Positions 8,873 through 16,064 of a stretch of DNA of 64,000 nt are shown here, in pieces. This DNA comes from JAXMCI01 sp046349435 (GTDB lineage: Bacteria; Pseudomonadota; Alphaproteobacteria; Dongiales; Dongiaceae), in NCBI GenBank assembly GCA_046349435.1, contig JAXMCI010000014.1, positions 1-64,000 of the forward strand, in the 5' to 3' direction. A model generated the notes under the pieces. The model was not told the DNA's origin and did not search any database. It saw only the letters and a list, made by a program, of their open reading frames with translations. Every line of letters begins with the position of its first letter. Positions within the stretch are counted from its first letter, which is position 1. The position numbers were made by a program, and so were the translations under genes.

Positions 8873-9284
8873 GGCGTCGCTCCGCCGCCGGCGGTCCCTT
8901 GGATGGCGGCCCCTTGGGCGGCGGTCTCTCGGTGGCCGTGGCGGCGCCGAGCCGGGCGAGCGCCCGGTCGGCCTCCGCCTGGCGTCCCAGCCGGGCCAGC
9001 GCCCGGCTGCGCAGCAGCTCCATCAGCGCCCCGCCCGGCTCGCCGGCCGCCGCCGCCCGCCAGGCGTCGGCCGCCGCCAGCGCGCCCTCGGCGTCGCCCG
9101 CCGCCAGCGCGGCATAGGCCAGGCCCTTGGCGATGTCGGGGTCCTCGGGGAACAGCCGGAACAGCACGCGCAGCAGCGGCAGGGCGCGCTCCGGGCGGCC
9201 ATGCCGGATGAAGACGTGGGCGAGCACGGCCAGCGACTGCCGCTCGGCCTCGTCGAGCGCGAGGCCCGGCCCGCCGGCATTCAT
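8865..9284 (-). CDS. sctY: SctY (YscY-like TPR chaperone of SctX)
   Basis: A 139-aa protein with TPR-like helical repeats: LAVLAHVFIRHGRPERALPL, GLAYAALAAGDAEGALAAAD and SRALARLGRQAEADRALARL. In Yersinia, YscY binds YscX, and the pair is needed for early export through YscV. The position between sctX and sctV matches the yscX-yscY-lcrD order exactly. The start ATG 9284 overlaps the sctX stop as ATGA. The C-terminus has a short Pro/Lys repeat (PPKGPPSKGPP) that looks disordered. The assignment rests mainly on TPR character plus gene order. Confidence 0.82.
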   Translation of the reverse strand: MNAGGPGLALDEAERQSLAVLAHVFIRHGRPERALPLLRVLFRLFPEDPDIAKGLAYAALAAGDAEGALAAADAWRAAAAGEPGGALMELLRSRALARLGRQAEADRALARLGAATATERPPPKGPPSKGPPAAERRRG

Positions 9285-9664
9285 CCCTTCACCAGCATGT
9301 TGCGGTAGGCGTCGAGCAGCTGGCGCAGCGCCTGCTCCTCGACCAGCACGCCGACCGCCTCGCCGATCGCCGGATCGTCCTCGGGCCCGAGCGCGCGCAG
9401 CTTGTCGAGCGCGCTGTCGAGCAGCGCGCCGTAGCGGGCCGGCGACAGGATCTCGCGGTCGGCGACGCTCGGCCGCAGGAAGTCCTGCAGCCGCTCGTCG
9501 AAGCTGCGCGGGCGGACCACCTCGTCGAGCCGGGCGCGCACCTGCTCCTCGCTCGGCGACAGGTCGAGGCGCTCGGGCAGCGCCGCGGTGCCCTCGGGCA
9601 GGTCGTCGAGCAGCCGCTCGATGCCGTAGTCGAAGGTGAGGAAGGCGGGGCGGATCTCGGCCAT
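9281..9664 (-). CDS. sctX: SctX (YscX-like early secreted export factor)
   Basis: A 127-aa acidic, mostly helical protein with an N-terminal FLTFDYGIERLLDDLPEG, central LRPSVADREILSPARYGALL and a C-terminal LRQLLDAYRNMLVKG helix that resembles the YscX C-terminus. YscX is exported early and needs YscY and the SctV ring. It is found only in Ysc-family and Chlamydia-type systems. It sits between the SycN-like chaperone (30 bases upstream) and sctY (ATGA overlap). The start ATG 9664 has only a weak ribosome-binding site, so coupling from upstream translation is likely. Family placement depends on location and the C-terminal motif. Confidence 0.8.
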   Translation of the reverse strand: MAEIRPAFLTFDYGIERLLDDLPEGTAALPERLDLSPSEEQVRARLDEVVRPRSFDERLQDFLRPSVADREILSPARYGALLDSALDKLRALGPEDDPAIGEAVGVLVEEQALRQLLDAYRNMLVKG

Positions 9665-9694
9665 GGCGGCGCGCTGCTGCTGCGGGACGGCCGG

Positions 9695-10063
9695 TCAGGC
9701 CGCGGCCTTGTCGTGCAGCCGGAAGAGCAGCTCGACCGCCGACTGCAGGGCCGGCACCGAGACCTCGCGCTCCGGCAGCCGGGCGATCAGCACCAGCGTG
9801 TCGTCGCCCCTGAGGCCGGCGCGGACCGGCAGCGGCCAGCGCTGCCGCGGATGGCAGAGCGCCAGCGCCGCCTCGGCCCAGCGATCCTCGTGCGCCGGCA
9901 CCTGGCGCGCCACGTAGAGGACGAGCTCGCTCTCCTGCCGCTCGATGAACAGCGTGCCGCTCTTCTCGAAGACCAGGTTGATCGGCGCCTGGTCGCCGAG
10001 CTGCAGGTCGGGCAGGCCGAGCGACCGGCCGAACTCGGCGATGGCGTCGTCGACCCAGCTCAT
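9695..10063 (-). CDS. sycN: SycN-like class I chaperone for the gatekeeper SctW
   Basis: A 122-aa CesT/Tir-chaperone-fold protein beginning MSWVDDAIAEFGRSLGLP, much like Yersinia SycN (MSW start). Alternating beta segments follow (SGTLFIERQESELVLYVARQ, DDTLVLIARLPE), ending in a long helix VPALQSAVELLFRLHD. SycN, with YscB, binds the N-terminus of YopN. Its ATG overlaps the sctW stop as ATGA, and it lies directly after sctW as in the virA operon. No separate YscB-like partner is evident here, so it may act as a homodimer. Confidence 0.82.
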   Translation of the reverse strand: MSWVDDAIAEFGRSLGLPDLQLGDQAPINLVFEKSGTLFIERQESELVLYVARQVPAHEDRWAEAALALCHPRQRWPLPVRAGLRGDDTLVLIARLPEREVSVPALQSAVELLFRLHDKAAA

Positions 10064-11178
10064 GCTTCGTTCTCGATCGCGGTGTCGAGCGCGCCCTGCA
10101 CGGCGTCGCGCAGCAGCTCGCGCTGGTCCGGCTCCTGGTAGATCTTCAGCGGGATCAGCCGGCAGATCTCCTTGAGCTCGCGCAGGAAGGCGATGCGCGG
10201 CTCGGACTCGGTGACGCCGAGGCCGTCGGCCAGCCGCTCGATGCGCGCGGCGCTGACCGAGCGGTCGCCGGTCATGCCCATCAGCTCGCCGGCCAGCTCC
10301 TGCGGCGTGCCGCCCGGCCGCTCGCCATAGAGCCGGTTCATCGTATTGGCCAGGCGGCCGCAGCGCTCATGCACGGTCGACAGCACCTCGAGCTGGTAGA
10401 GATCGTCGAGGATCTGCTTCAGCGCCGGCGTCGGGGTCGACGGCCCGGTGGCGCTGAGATCGTCGCCCGCCGCCTTGATCAGGAAGGCGACGCCCTCGGG
10501 GAAACCCTCGACGCCGTACTTGCCGAGCAGCGCCTGGTAGGTGTCGCCGATCTTCTCGAAGCCCAGCACGCTGTCGCGGTAGAACTGGCGCAGGTCGCGG
10601 GCCCGCGTCGGGTCGCCCTGGGCGAACTCGGCGATCGCCTCGGCGGCGTTGAGGCCGGCGCGGATCGCCGGGCCGTGCTCGGCCTGGAGCTGGACCAGCG
10701 CCTCGTCGGTGGCCCGCGCGAGCTCGGGATCGCCGCCCTGCTCCTCGATCTGGCGCCGCAGCTCCTGCAGCAGCAGGAACTGGAAGGAGACGTCGTCGTA
10801 GCTCTCCTGCGCCAGCTGGATGATCTGCTGCGGCGAGCTGGCGCCGGCCTTCATGATCTTGTCGATCGCCTGGCGCAGCTTCTCCGCGCCGCCGGAATCC
10901 GGCAGCTTGTCGAACATCTTCTCGATGGCGCCGGGCGGCGGCAGCCCGATGAAGCGGCCCTCGGCCTTGCGCTCGGAGATCTCCTGGTGCTCGACCCGCT
11001 CGCTGTGCGCGAAGGTCAGCTCCTCGGCGGCGTCCTTGAGCAGCGACAGCGGGTTGGTGGTCTCGAGCACCACCGTCTCGCCGCGGAAGCTGCCCGCGGC
11101 GGCCGGCGCCGGCATGGCGCCGTCGGCCTGCTGCGGCCGCTCGCGCAGCGCGAGGCCGCCGTCGATGCGCTCGTTCAT
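10060..11178 (-). CDS. sctW: Gatekeeper SctW (YopN-TyeA fusion type)
   Basis: A 372-aa HrpJ/YopN-family protein. The N-terminus is Ser/Gly/Pro-rich and likely holds the secretion signal and chaperone-binding part. Three helical domains follow, with SSPQQIIQLAQESYDDVSFQ and LRDLRQFYRDSVLGF-like segments. The last 90 residues (ARIERLADGLGV, FLRELKEICRLIPLKIYQEP) match the TyeA region, so YopN and TyeA are one polypeptide, as in MxiC, SsaL and InvE. It should control the switch from translocator to effector export before host contact. It lies 25 bases after sctF and overlaps the SycN-like gene. Confidence 0.92.
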   Translation of the reverse strand: MNERIDGGLALRERPQQADGAMPAPAAAGSFRGETVVLETTNPLSLLKDAAEELTFAHSERVEHQEISERKAEGRFIGLPPPGAIEKMFDKLPDSGGAEKLRQAIDKIMKAGASSPQQIIQLAQESYDDVSFQFLLLQELRRQIEEQGGDPELARATDEALVQLQAEHGPAIRAGLNAAEAIAEFAQGDPTRARDLRQFYRDSVLGFEKIGDTYQALLGKYGVEGFPEGVAFLIKAAGDDLSATGPSTPTPALKQILDDLYQLEVLSTVHERCGRLANTMNRLYGERPGGTPQELAGELMGMTGDRSVSAARIERLADGLGVTESEPRIAFLRELKEICRLIPLKIYQEPDQRELLRDAVQGALDTAIENEA

Positions 11179-11203
11179 GACGCGCGGCGCGCCGGCACGC
11201 GGC

Positions 11204-11437
11204 TCAGCCCGACTTCTGCACGATGCCCTTCAGGGCGTCGCCGAGCTCCTTGATGATCGTGCTCTGCAGCTGCGTCAGCATCGACCATTCCTGCATCTTC
11301 TGCTGCATCTTCAGCATGTCGCTGGTGCTGGTGGTGTCGCCGCTGGCCTGCAGGTTCGCCAGCTCCTGCCCGACCTTGTCGGTCTTGCTGCCGATGGTGC
11401 TGGCGAGGTTGTTGAAGTTGACTCCGCCCACGCTCAT
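11204..11437 (-). CDS. sctF: T3S needle subunit SctF
   Basis: A 77-aa helical hairpin protein of the YscF/PscF/PrgI family. MSVGGVNFNNLASTIGSK leads into a helix. The turn is at about residues 33-38 and the C-terminal helix contains MQEWSMLTQLQSTIIKELGD, ending GIVQKSG. Length and the polar C-terminal helix are typical. The protein polymerises outside the cell into the needle through which substrates pass. It lies between a YscE-like gene and sctW. Its chaperone partners are probably the YscE-like protein (11469-11711) and SctG (35174-35578). Confidence 0.95.
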   Translation of the reverse strand: MSVGGVNFNNLASTIGSKTDKVGQELANLQASGDTTSTSDMLKMQQKMQEWSMLTQLQSTIIKELGDALKGIVQKSG

Positions 11438-11468
11438 GGGGCCCGTCCTCCTGCTCTGAGCCTGCCCG

Positions 11469-11711
11469 TCAGGGCCGCCGTCCCTCGAAACGCCGCCAGA
11501 CCTCCGGGACGACCCGGCCGGCCGCCTCCAGCGCCGTCTTCAGCAGCGACAGCCGCTTGAACTCCTCGACCGCGACGCCGGCGTCGAGCCGGCGGCCGAC
11601 CGCCGCGAGATGCCCCTCGATCTCGGCGAGGATGGCGTCGCGGGCCTTGCCGTCGCGGTCGCCGAGCAGCCGCTCCTCCATGTCCAGCATGGTCAGGGGC
11701 GATCCGGTCAC
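11469..11711 (-). CDS. YscE-like needle co-chaperone (small helical protein)
   Basis: An 80-aa protein with two predicted helices: MLDMEERLLGDRDGKARDAI and AVEEFKRLSLLKTALEAAGR. Ysc-type systems carry a small YscE protein that, with YscG, keeps the needle subunit soluble. Size, helix-turn-helix shape and location directly before sctF fit. GTG 11711 is chosen because AGGAG lies seven to eight bases upstream and it overlaps the sctD stop as GTGA; ATG 11690 is an alternative giving 73 aa. Sequence similarity alone is weak. Confidence 0.65.
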   Translation of the reverse strand: MTGSPLTMLDMEERLLGDRDGKARDAILAEIEGHLAAVGRRLDAGVAVEEFKRLSLLKTALEAAGRVVPEVWRRFEGRRP

Positions 11712-13300
11712 GGGCCGATCTCCTGCAGATAGCGCACGCCGTCGCGGCTCAGCGTGACCTGGTTGGCGGCGATCGCCTCGACGCGATAGCCCGAGACGCT
11801 GTCGCCGGTGCGGTAGCGCTTGCCGTCGCCCAGCGTGATGAAGGAGGTCGGCCCGACCACGATGCTGCGCAGCGCGAGATCGGCGGAGAGCGGCCGGGTG
11901 GCGATCGCCGTCATGATCCGCGGCGCCTGGCCGTAGGCGGCGGTGAAGGCGGCGGCCGCCGCCTGCCAGCGCGGCTCCTCGGCGTCGGTCAGCGTGCCGC
12001 TGACCGCCAGGCCGCCCGGCCCGGCCTTGAGGGTGAGCCGGTCGGCCAGCCCCTGCTCCGCCAGCAGCCGGCGCAGCGCCTCGGCGGCCAGCACCGGGGT
12101 CAGCACGCGGTTCTCGATGTCCTGGATGCCGGCGACGTCCTGGCGCAGCCCGTCGATGGCGCGCTGCAGCCCGTCGGCGGCGCCGACATAGCCCTGCAGC
12201 CGCAGCCGGCCGAGCCCGAGCGGCGTCACCGCCAGGTCGAAGCCGGCGGCGTTGAGCTCCTCGCGCGCCGTGGCGGCCAGCGTGTCCTCCGACCAGACCT
12301 CGATGCCGACCGGCAGCTTGGCGCTGCGCACCGCCTGGACCAGGCGGCGGCGCTGCTCGGCGCTGCGGACATAGCCGGCGATGCTGACCCGCCCGTCGGG
12401 GGCGGCCAGCGCCGCGACGCCGGAATCGAGCCCCTCGTCGGCGAGCAGCGTGGCGGCCCGCTCCTGCAGGGTCGGCGGCGGCGCGGCGGCGACCGTCTCC
12501 TCGGCGGCGGAGCCCAGCAGATAGGCGCCGACCGCGACCAGCAGCACCAGCAGCAGCAGCAGCCCGGCGCCGACGATGACCGTCAGGTGGCGGCGCGGCG
12601 GCCGCGACACCGGCAGCGGCGCGCGCGCGGCCTCCGGCTCCGGCGCGGCCATCGACGCCTCGGCCTTCGATGCTTCGGCCTTCGGTGCCTCGGCGTTCGA
12701 TGCCTCGACCTTCGATGCCTCGGGCGACGTGGCCGGGGCGGCGTCGCCGGCCGGCGTCGGCGCCGCCGGCTCGGCGGCGGCCGGCAGCTCCTGCGGCGCC
12801 CGGGCCGAGGGCCAGGGCTGGTCGCGCCGGCCGATCTGGAGGTAGGTGGTGCCGAGCAGCAGCAGGGCCAGCAGCGGCACCACGCTGCCCTGGGCCAGCG
12901 CCTTGCCGGCCTCGTCGAGGACGATGCCGGGCAGCTCCAGCAGGGTGACGCCGTCGTCGCCGGCGCGCGCCCTGAGATGCAGCGCGGCGACCGCCCGATC
13001 GCTCAGCACGACGTCGCAATCGTCGCTCGAGCCGATGGTGAACTCGCCCTCGGGCAGCACCGCCTCGGCGCCGAGATTGGGTCCCGACAGGCACTTCAGC
13101 AGGAATCTTGCAGGTGCGGGCGAGGTGCTGGCGGCGGCCGGCGGATCGCCGCCCTCGGCCCCCGCGGGGCGGCGGCGGATGGTCACGACCTCGCCGCCAG
13201 CGCGCTCCTCGGACGCGGCGTCGCGCCGCTCCGCATCGCTCTTTCCGGCTCGTCGCGCCTGCAGCACCGACCCGCCCCACCCGCTGGACAACTCTTGCAT
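11708..13300 (-). CDS. sctD: Inner-membrane ring protein SctD (FHA domain plus periplasmic BON-like domains)
   Basis: A 530-aa bitopic protein. The N-terminal cytoplasmic part holds an FHA fold (about residues 66-150: FLLKCLSGPNLGAEAVLPEG, FTIGSSDDCDVVLSD). A low-complexity linker with EASKA-type repeats follows (DNA 12655-12730). The transmembrane segment LTVIVGAGLLLLLVLLVAVG is near residue 245. Periplasmic segments contain GRVSIAGYVRSAEQRRRLVQ and LRLQGYVGAADGLQRAIDGL, typical ring-building motifs. It ends VTLSRDGVRYLQEIGP. The ATG start 13300 sits almost on a possible -10 hexamer, so the true start may be internal (VTIRRRP). It is the first gene of the sctD-to-sctV block. Confidence 0.9.
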   Translation of the reverse strand: MQELSSGWGGSVLQARRAGKSDAERRDAASEERAGGEVVTIRRRPAGAEGGDPPAAASTSPAPARFLLKCLSGPNLGAEAVLPEGEFTIGSSDDCDVVLSDRAVAALHLRARAGDDGVTLLELPGIVLDEAGKALAQGSVVPLLALLLLGTTYLQIGRRDQPWPSARAPQELPAAAEPAAPTPAGDAAPATSPEASKVEASNAEAPKAEASKAEASMAAPEPEAARAPLPVSRPPRRHLTVIVGAGLLLLLVLLVAVGAYLLGSAAEETVAAAPPPTLQERAATLLADEGLDSGVAALAAPDGRVSIAGYVRSAEQRRRLVQAVRSAKLPVGIEVWSEDTLAATAREELNAAGFDLAVTPLGLGRLRLQGYVGAADGLQRAIDGLRQDVAGIQDIENRVLTPVLAAEALRRLLAEQGLADRLTLKAGPGGLAVSGTLTDAEEPRWQAAAAAFTAAYGQAPRIMTAIATRPLSADLALRSIVVGPTSFITLGDGKRYRTGDSVSGYRVEAIAANQVTLSRDGVRYLQEIGP

Positions 13301-13393
13301 AGTCTACAGAGAATCGTCGCAAAAGCAATTGACAGCAAAGGCTGAAGCGCCTCCTAATGATTCGGTCATTCGGCCGGTTCGGGGGTCGGTCCG
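13301..13393. promoter_or_regulatory. Divergent promoter region between sctD and the chaperone-sctC unit
   Basis: This 93-bp gap is more AT-rich than its surroundings and must carry start signals for both units. On the plus strand TTGACA (13329-13334) is a consensus -35, with a poor TCCTAA 17 bases later. On the minus strand TTGCTT followed 16 bases later by TAGACT is a weak sigma-70-like pair ending at the annotated sctD start. The assignment is by eye only. Confidence 0.4.
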
Positions 13394-13829
13394 TTGCAGC
13401 TCGCGGAACTGATGGACGGCCTCGCCGGGCGGCTCAAGGTGCCGCCCTTCGGCAGCGACGGCGACGGCAGCTACGCGATCACCTTCGACGGCCACCTGGC
13501 GGTGCGCTGCCTCCCGGAGCCCGAGGGCGGCGTCCGGTTGATCGGCATCGTCGGCAAGCTGCCGCAGGACCGGCTGGCCCGCGGCGACGCGCTGCGCCGG
13601 CTGCTGCGGGCGGCGCTGGCGCGGGCCGGCGACCCGGCCATCCTCGCCCTCGACGAGGAGAGCGGCGAGCTGCAGCTGCATCGCGCGCTGCCGGACCGGC
13701 GAGGACGCGCCGGCCGCCTTCGAGCAGGCGCTCGGCGATTTCGTCAACCGGCTGGCCGAGTGGCAGCGGCGCCTGGCGACGGACGCCGCGCCGCCGCCGA
13801 CGATGCCGCCGATGATGCTGATGCGATGA
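13394..13829 (+). CDS. CesT-family T3S chaperone upstream of sctC (one-base frameshift)
   Basis: An approx 144-aa CesT-like chaperone if one extra base is removed near 13695-13700. The first part reads LAELMDGLAGRLKVPPF, YAITFDGHLAVRCLPEPEG and GELQLHRALPD. After the shift it continues EDAPAAFEQALGDFVNRLAE as a C-terminal helix, and ends at TGA 13829. That stop overlaps the sctC ATG (13826) as ATGA. The total length is 3n+1, as expected for one inserted base in the run ccggc. TTG 13394 is the chosen start; ATG 13412 is an alternative. The client is unknown. A role with the secretin or a nearby translocator is guesswork. Confidence 0.7.
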
Positions 13830-15554
13830 GACCTCCCGCGGGGACGCCCGGCCGGCTGCGGCGGCTCCTGCTGCCGGCGCTGGCGCTGCTGGCGGCAGCC
13901 CTCGCCGGGCCGGCCGTCGTCGGGACTGCCGTCGTCGGGAATCGCCGACGCCGCCCCGCCGCCCTGGCCGGCGACGCCCTTCGCCTACGCCGCCCACCGC
14001 CAGGCGCTCGCCGCCGTGCTCGACGACCTCGGCGCCAGCGTCGGCACCCGCGTGGTGGTCAGCCCGAAGGTCAAGGGGCAGGTCGACGGCCGCTTCGAGG
14101 CCGCCTCGCCGCTCGACTTCCTCGACCAGCTCAGCCGGCGCTACGGGCTGACCTGGTACTACGACAACGGCACGCTGACGGTGTACCGCGCCGACGAGGC
14201 GCAGCGCCGGACGCTGCGCATCGACCCGGAGGCCGGCGAGGGCTTCCGCCAGGCGGCCGAGCAGACCGGTCTCGTCGATCCGCGCTTCACCCTGTCGGTC
14301 ACCGACGGCGCCGGCGTCGTGGTCGCCGCCGGGCCGCCGGCCTACGTCCAGGCGGTGGCCTCGCTCGCCGCCGCCTTCGCGCCGCAGCCGGTGGCGGCGC
14401 CGCCGGAGCTCGATTTCCGCACCTACCGGCTGCGCTACGCCCAGGCCGACGACCGCACCATCTTCTATCGCGACCGGGAGGTGGTGATCCCGGGGGTCGC
14501 CACCATCCTGCGCGGGCTGGTCAGCGGCAACGTCTCCGGCGGCACCGGCACCCAGGTGAAGCAGCTGCCGGCGACCGTGATCCGGCTCGGCGGCACCGGC
14601 CTGATCGCCAACGGCGACCTGCGGCAGACCGCCGGCATCCCGCCCTATCCCCAGCAGAACGACGCCGGCCAGCCGCCCGATGCCTCGGGCGAGGTCGCGT
14701 CGGGCAATGGCGGCGACGCGGTCATCCAGGCCGATCCGCGGGCCAATGCGGTGATCGTGCGCGACCGCCGCGACCGGCTGGCCTATTTCGACCGGCTGAT
14801 CGCCAGCCTCGACATCCCGGTCGCCCTGGTCGAGATCGAGGCCACCATGGCCGAGGTCAGCACCAGCCACATCGCCGACCTCGGCATACGCTGGCAGGCG
14901 ACCAAGGACGGCGTCGGCACCATCGGCTTCGGCAACATCAACGCCAACCCGACGCCCAACGGGCTCAACTCGGCGATCAGCATCGGCAGCAACTTCAACG
15001 TCGCCACCATGACCTTCGAGGCGGCGAGCTCGTTCCTGACCAAGGTCAACGCGCTGGAGACCACCGGCGACGCCAGCATCTCGTCGCGGCCCTCGGTGCT
15101 GACCACCGACAACCTCGAGGCGCTCATCGACCTCAGCACGACCTTCTACGTCAAGGTCGCCGGCGCCTACCAGGTCGACCTCTTCCCGGTCACCGTCGGC
15201 ACCATGCTGAAGGTCACGCCGCACGTGCTGATCGAGAACGGCAAGCCGCGCATCCGGGTGGTGGTCACCATCGAGGACGGCACCGTGCTGAACAGCACGC
15301 AGGCGACCCCGGTCGATTCGATCCCGCAGATCACCCGCAACACGATCAGCACCGAGGCGACGGTGACGCAGCAGCAGAGCCTGCTGATCGGCGGCCACTA
15401 CTTCGAGCAGGACAACGGCGACGTCAACAAGATCCCCTTCCTCGCCGACATCCCGGTGGTCGGGGTGCTGTTCCAGGAGAAGGCGAAGGAGAACCAGCGG
15501 CGCCAGCGCCTGTTCATGATCACCCCGCGCATCATCGAGCTGCCGCGGACCTGA
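13826..15554 (+). CDS. sctC: Outer-membrane secretin SctC (frameshift in signal-peptide region)
   Basis: About 575 aa. It starts with a signal peptide (RRLLLPALALLAAALAG). The reading frame then changes near 13925-13940, where one extra G in gtcgtcggg would restore VVGIADAAPPPW. The mature protein has the N0 domain (FLDQLSRRYGLTWYYDNGTL), N1/N3 repeats (IQADPRANAVIVRDRRDRL) and the secretin core VEIEATMAEVSTSHIADLGI through LLIGGHYFEQDNGDVNKIPF and VVGVLFQEKAKENQRRQRLF. It forms the outer-membrane ring that connects to SctD and SctJ. It begins inside the chaperone stop (ATGA), so translation is probably coupled. No separate pilotin was recognised. Confidence 0.92.
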
Positions 15555-15597
15555 CATTGGCCCCGTCGCACCGGGAGCGGCCGGCAGGCGCACGTCG

Positions 15598-16023
15598 ATG
15601 AGCGGCGCCGTCCTCTCCGTCACCATCGCCAACCGGCTGTCGGAGATCGACCGGCTGATCGCCGAGATCGAGGCCTTCGCGGCGCGGCTCGGGCTGCCGG
15701 AGCGGCTGGTGCAGCAGACCGTGCTGGCGCTCGACGAGCTGGTCACCAACCTGGTGAGCTACGGCTACGAGGCGGGCGATCCCGGCCATGTCGAGGTCCG
15801 CCTCGCGGTCGACGGCGACAGCCTGACCGCCGAGATCGTCGACGACGCCCGGCCGTTCGATCCGCTCAGCGCGCCGGTGCCGGACACCACGCGCCCGCTC
15901 GAGGAGCGGCCGGTCGGCGGGCTCGGCATCCACCTCGTGCGCAGCCTGATGGACAGCGCGCGCTACGAGCGCCAGCCCGGCCACAACCGGCTGGTCCTGA
16001 CCAAGCGCATCGTGCGGCCGTGA
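15598..16023 (+). CDS. RsbW/BtrW-like serine-protein kinase (anti-sigma factor type)
   Basis: A 141-aa GHKL-fold protein with the N-box VLALDELVTNLVSYGYEAGD, a central VDDARPFDPLSAP segment and the G-box GGLGIHLVRSLMDSARY. This is the HATPase_c_2 layout of RsbW/SpoIIAB proteins, which both sequester a sigma factor or other partner and phosphorylate an STAS antagonist. Its partners are expected to be the STAS protein at 6421-6756 and the PP2C phosphatase 41 bases downstream. It starts 43 bases after sctC, so it is probably in the sctC transcription unit. In Bordetella, BtrW plays this role in T3S control. The target of the switch is not known here; no sigma factor gene is in the window. Confidence 0.9.
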   Translation: MSGAVLSVTIANRLSEIDRLIAEIEAFAARLGLPERLVQQTVLALDELVTNLVSYGYEAGDPGHVEVRLAVDGDSLTAEIVDDARPFDPLSAPVPDTTRPLEERPVGGLGIHLVRSLMDSARYERQPGHNRLVLTKRIVRP

Positions 16024-16064
16024 CCGGTCGCGCCGCCCGCCGCCGTACCGCCTGAGCCCGGCCG

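Noticed and set aside
7520..9211. 563-codon plus-strand frame opposite sctV and sctY
   Set aside because: Asp/His/Gln-rich shadow of sctV with no domain and no start signal.
11469..11711. Naming the small gene before sctF as SctE
   Set aside because: SctE in the unified system denotes the major translocator, which lies at 36394-37612; this gene is YscE-like, a needle co-chaperone.
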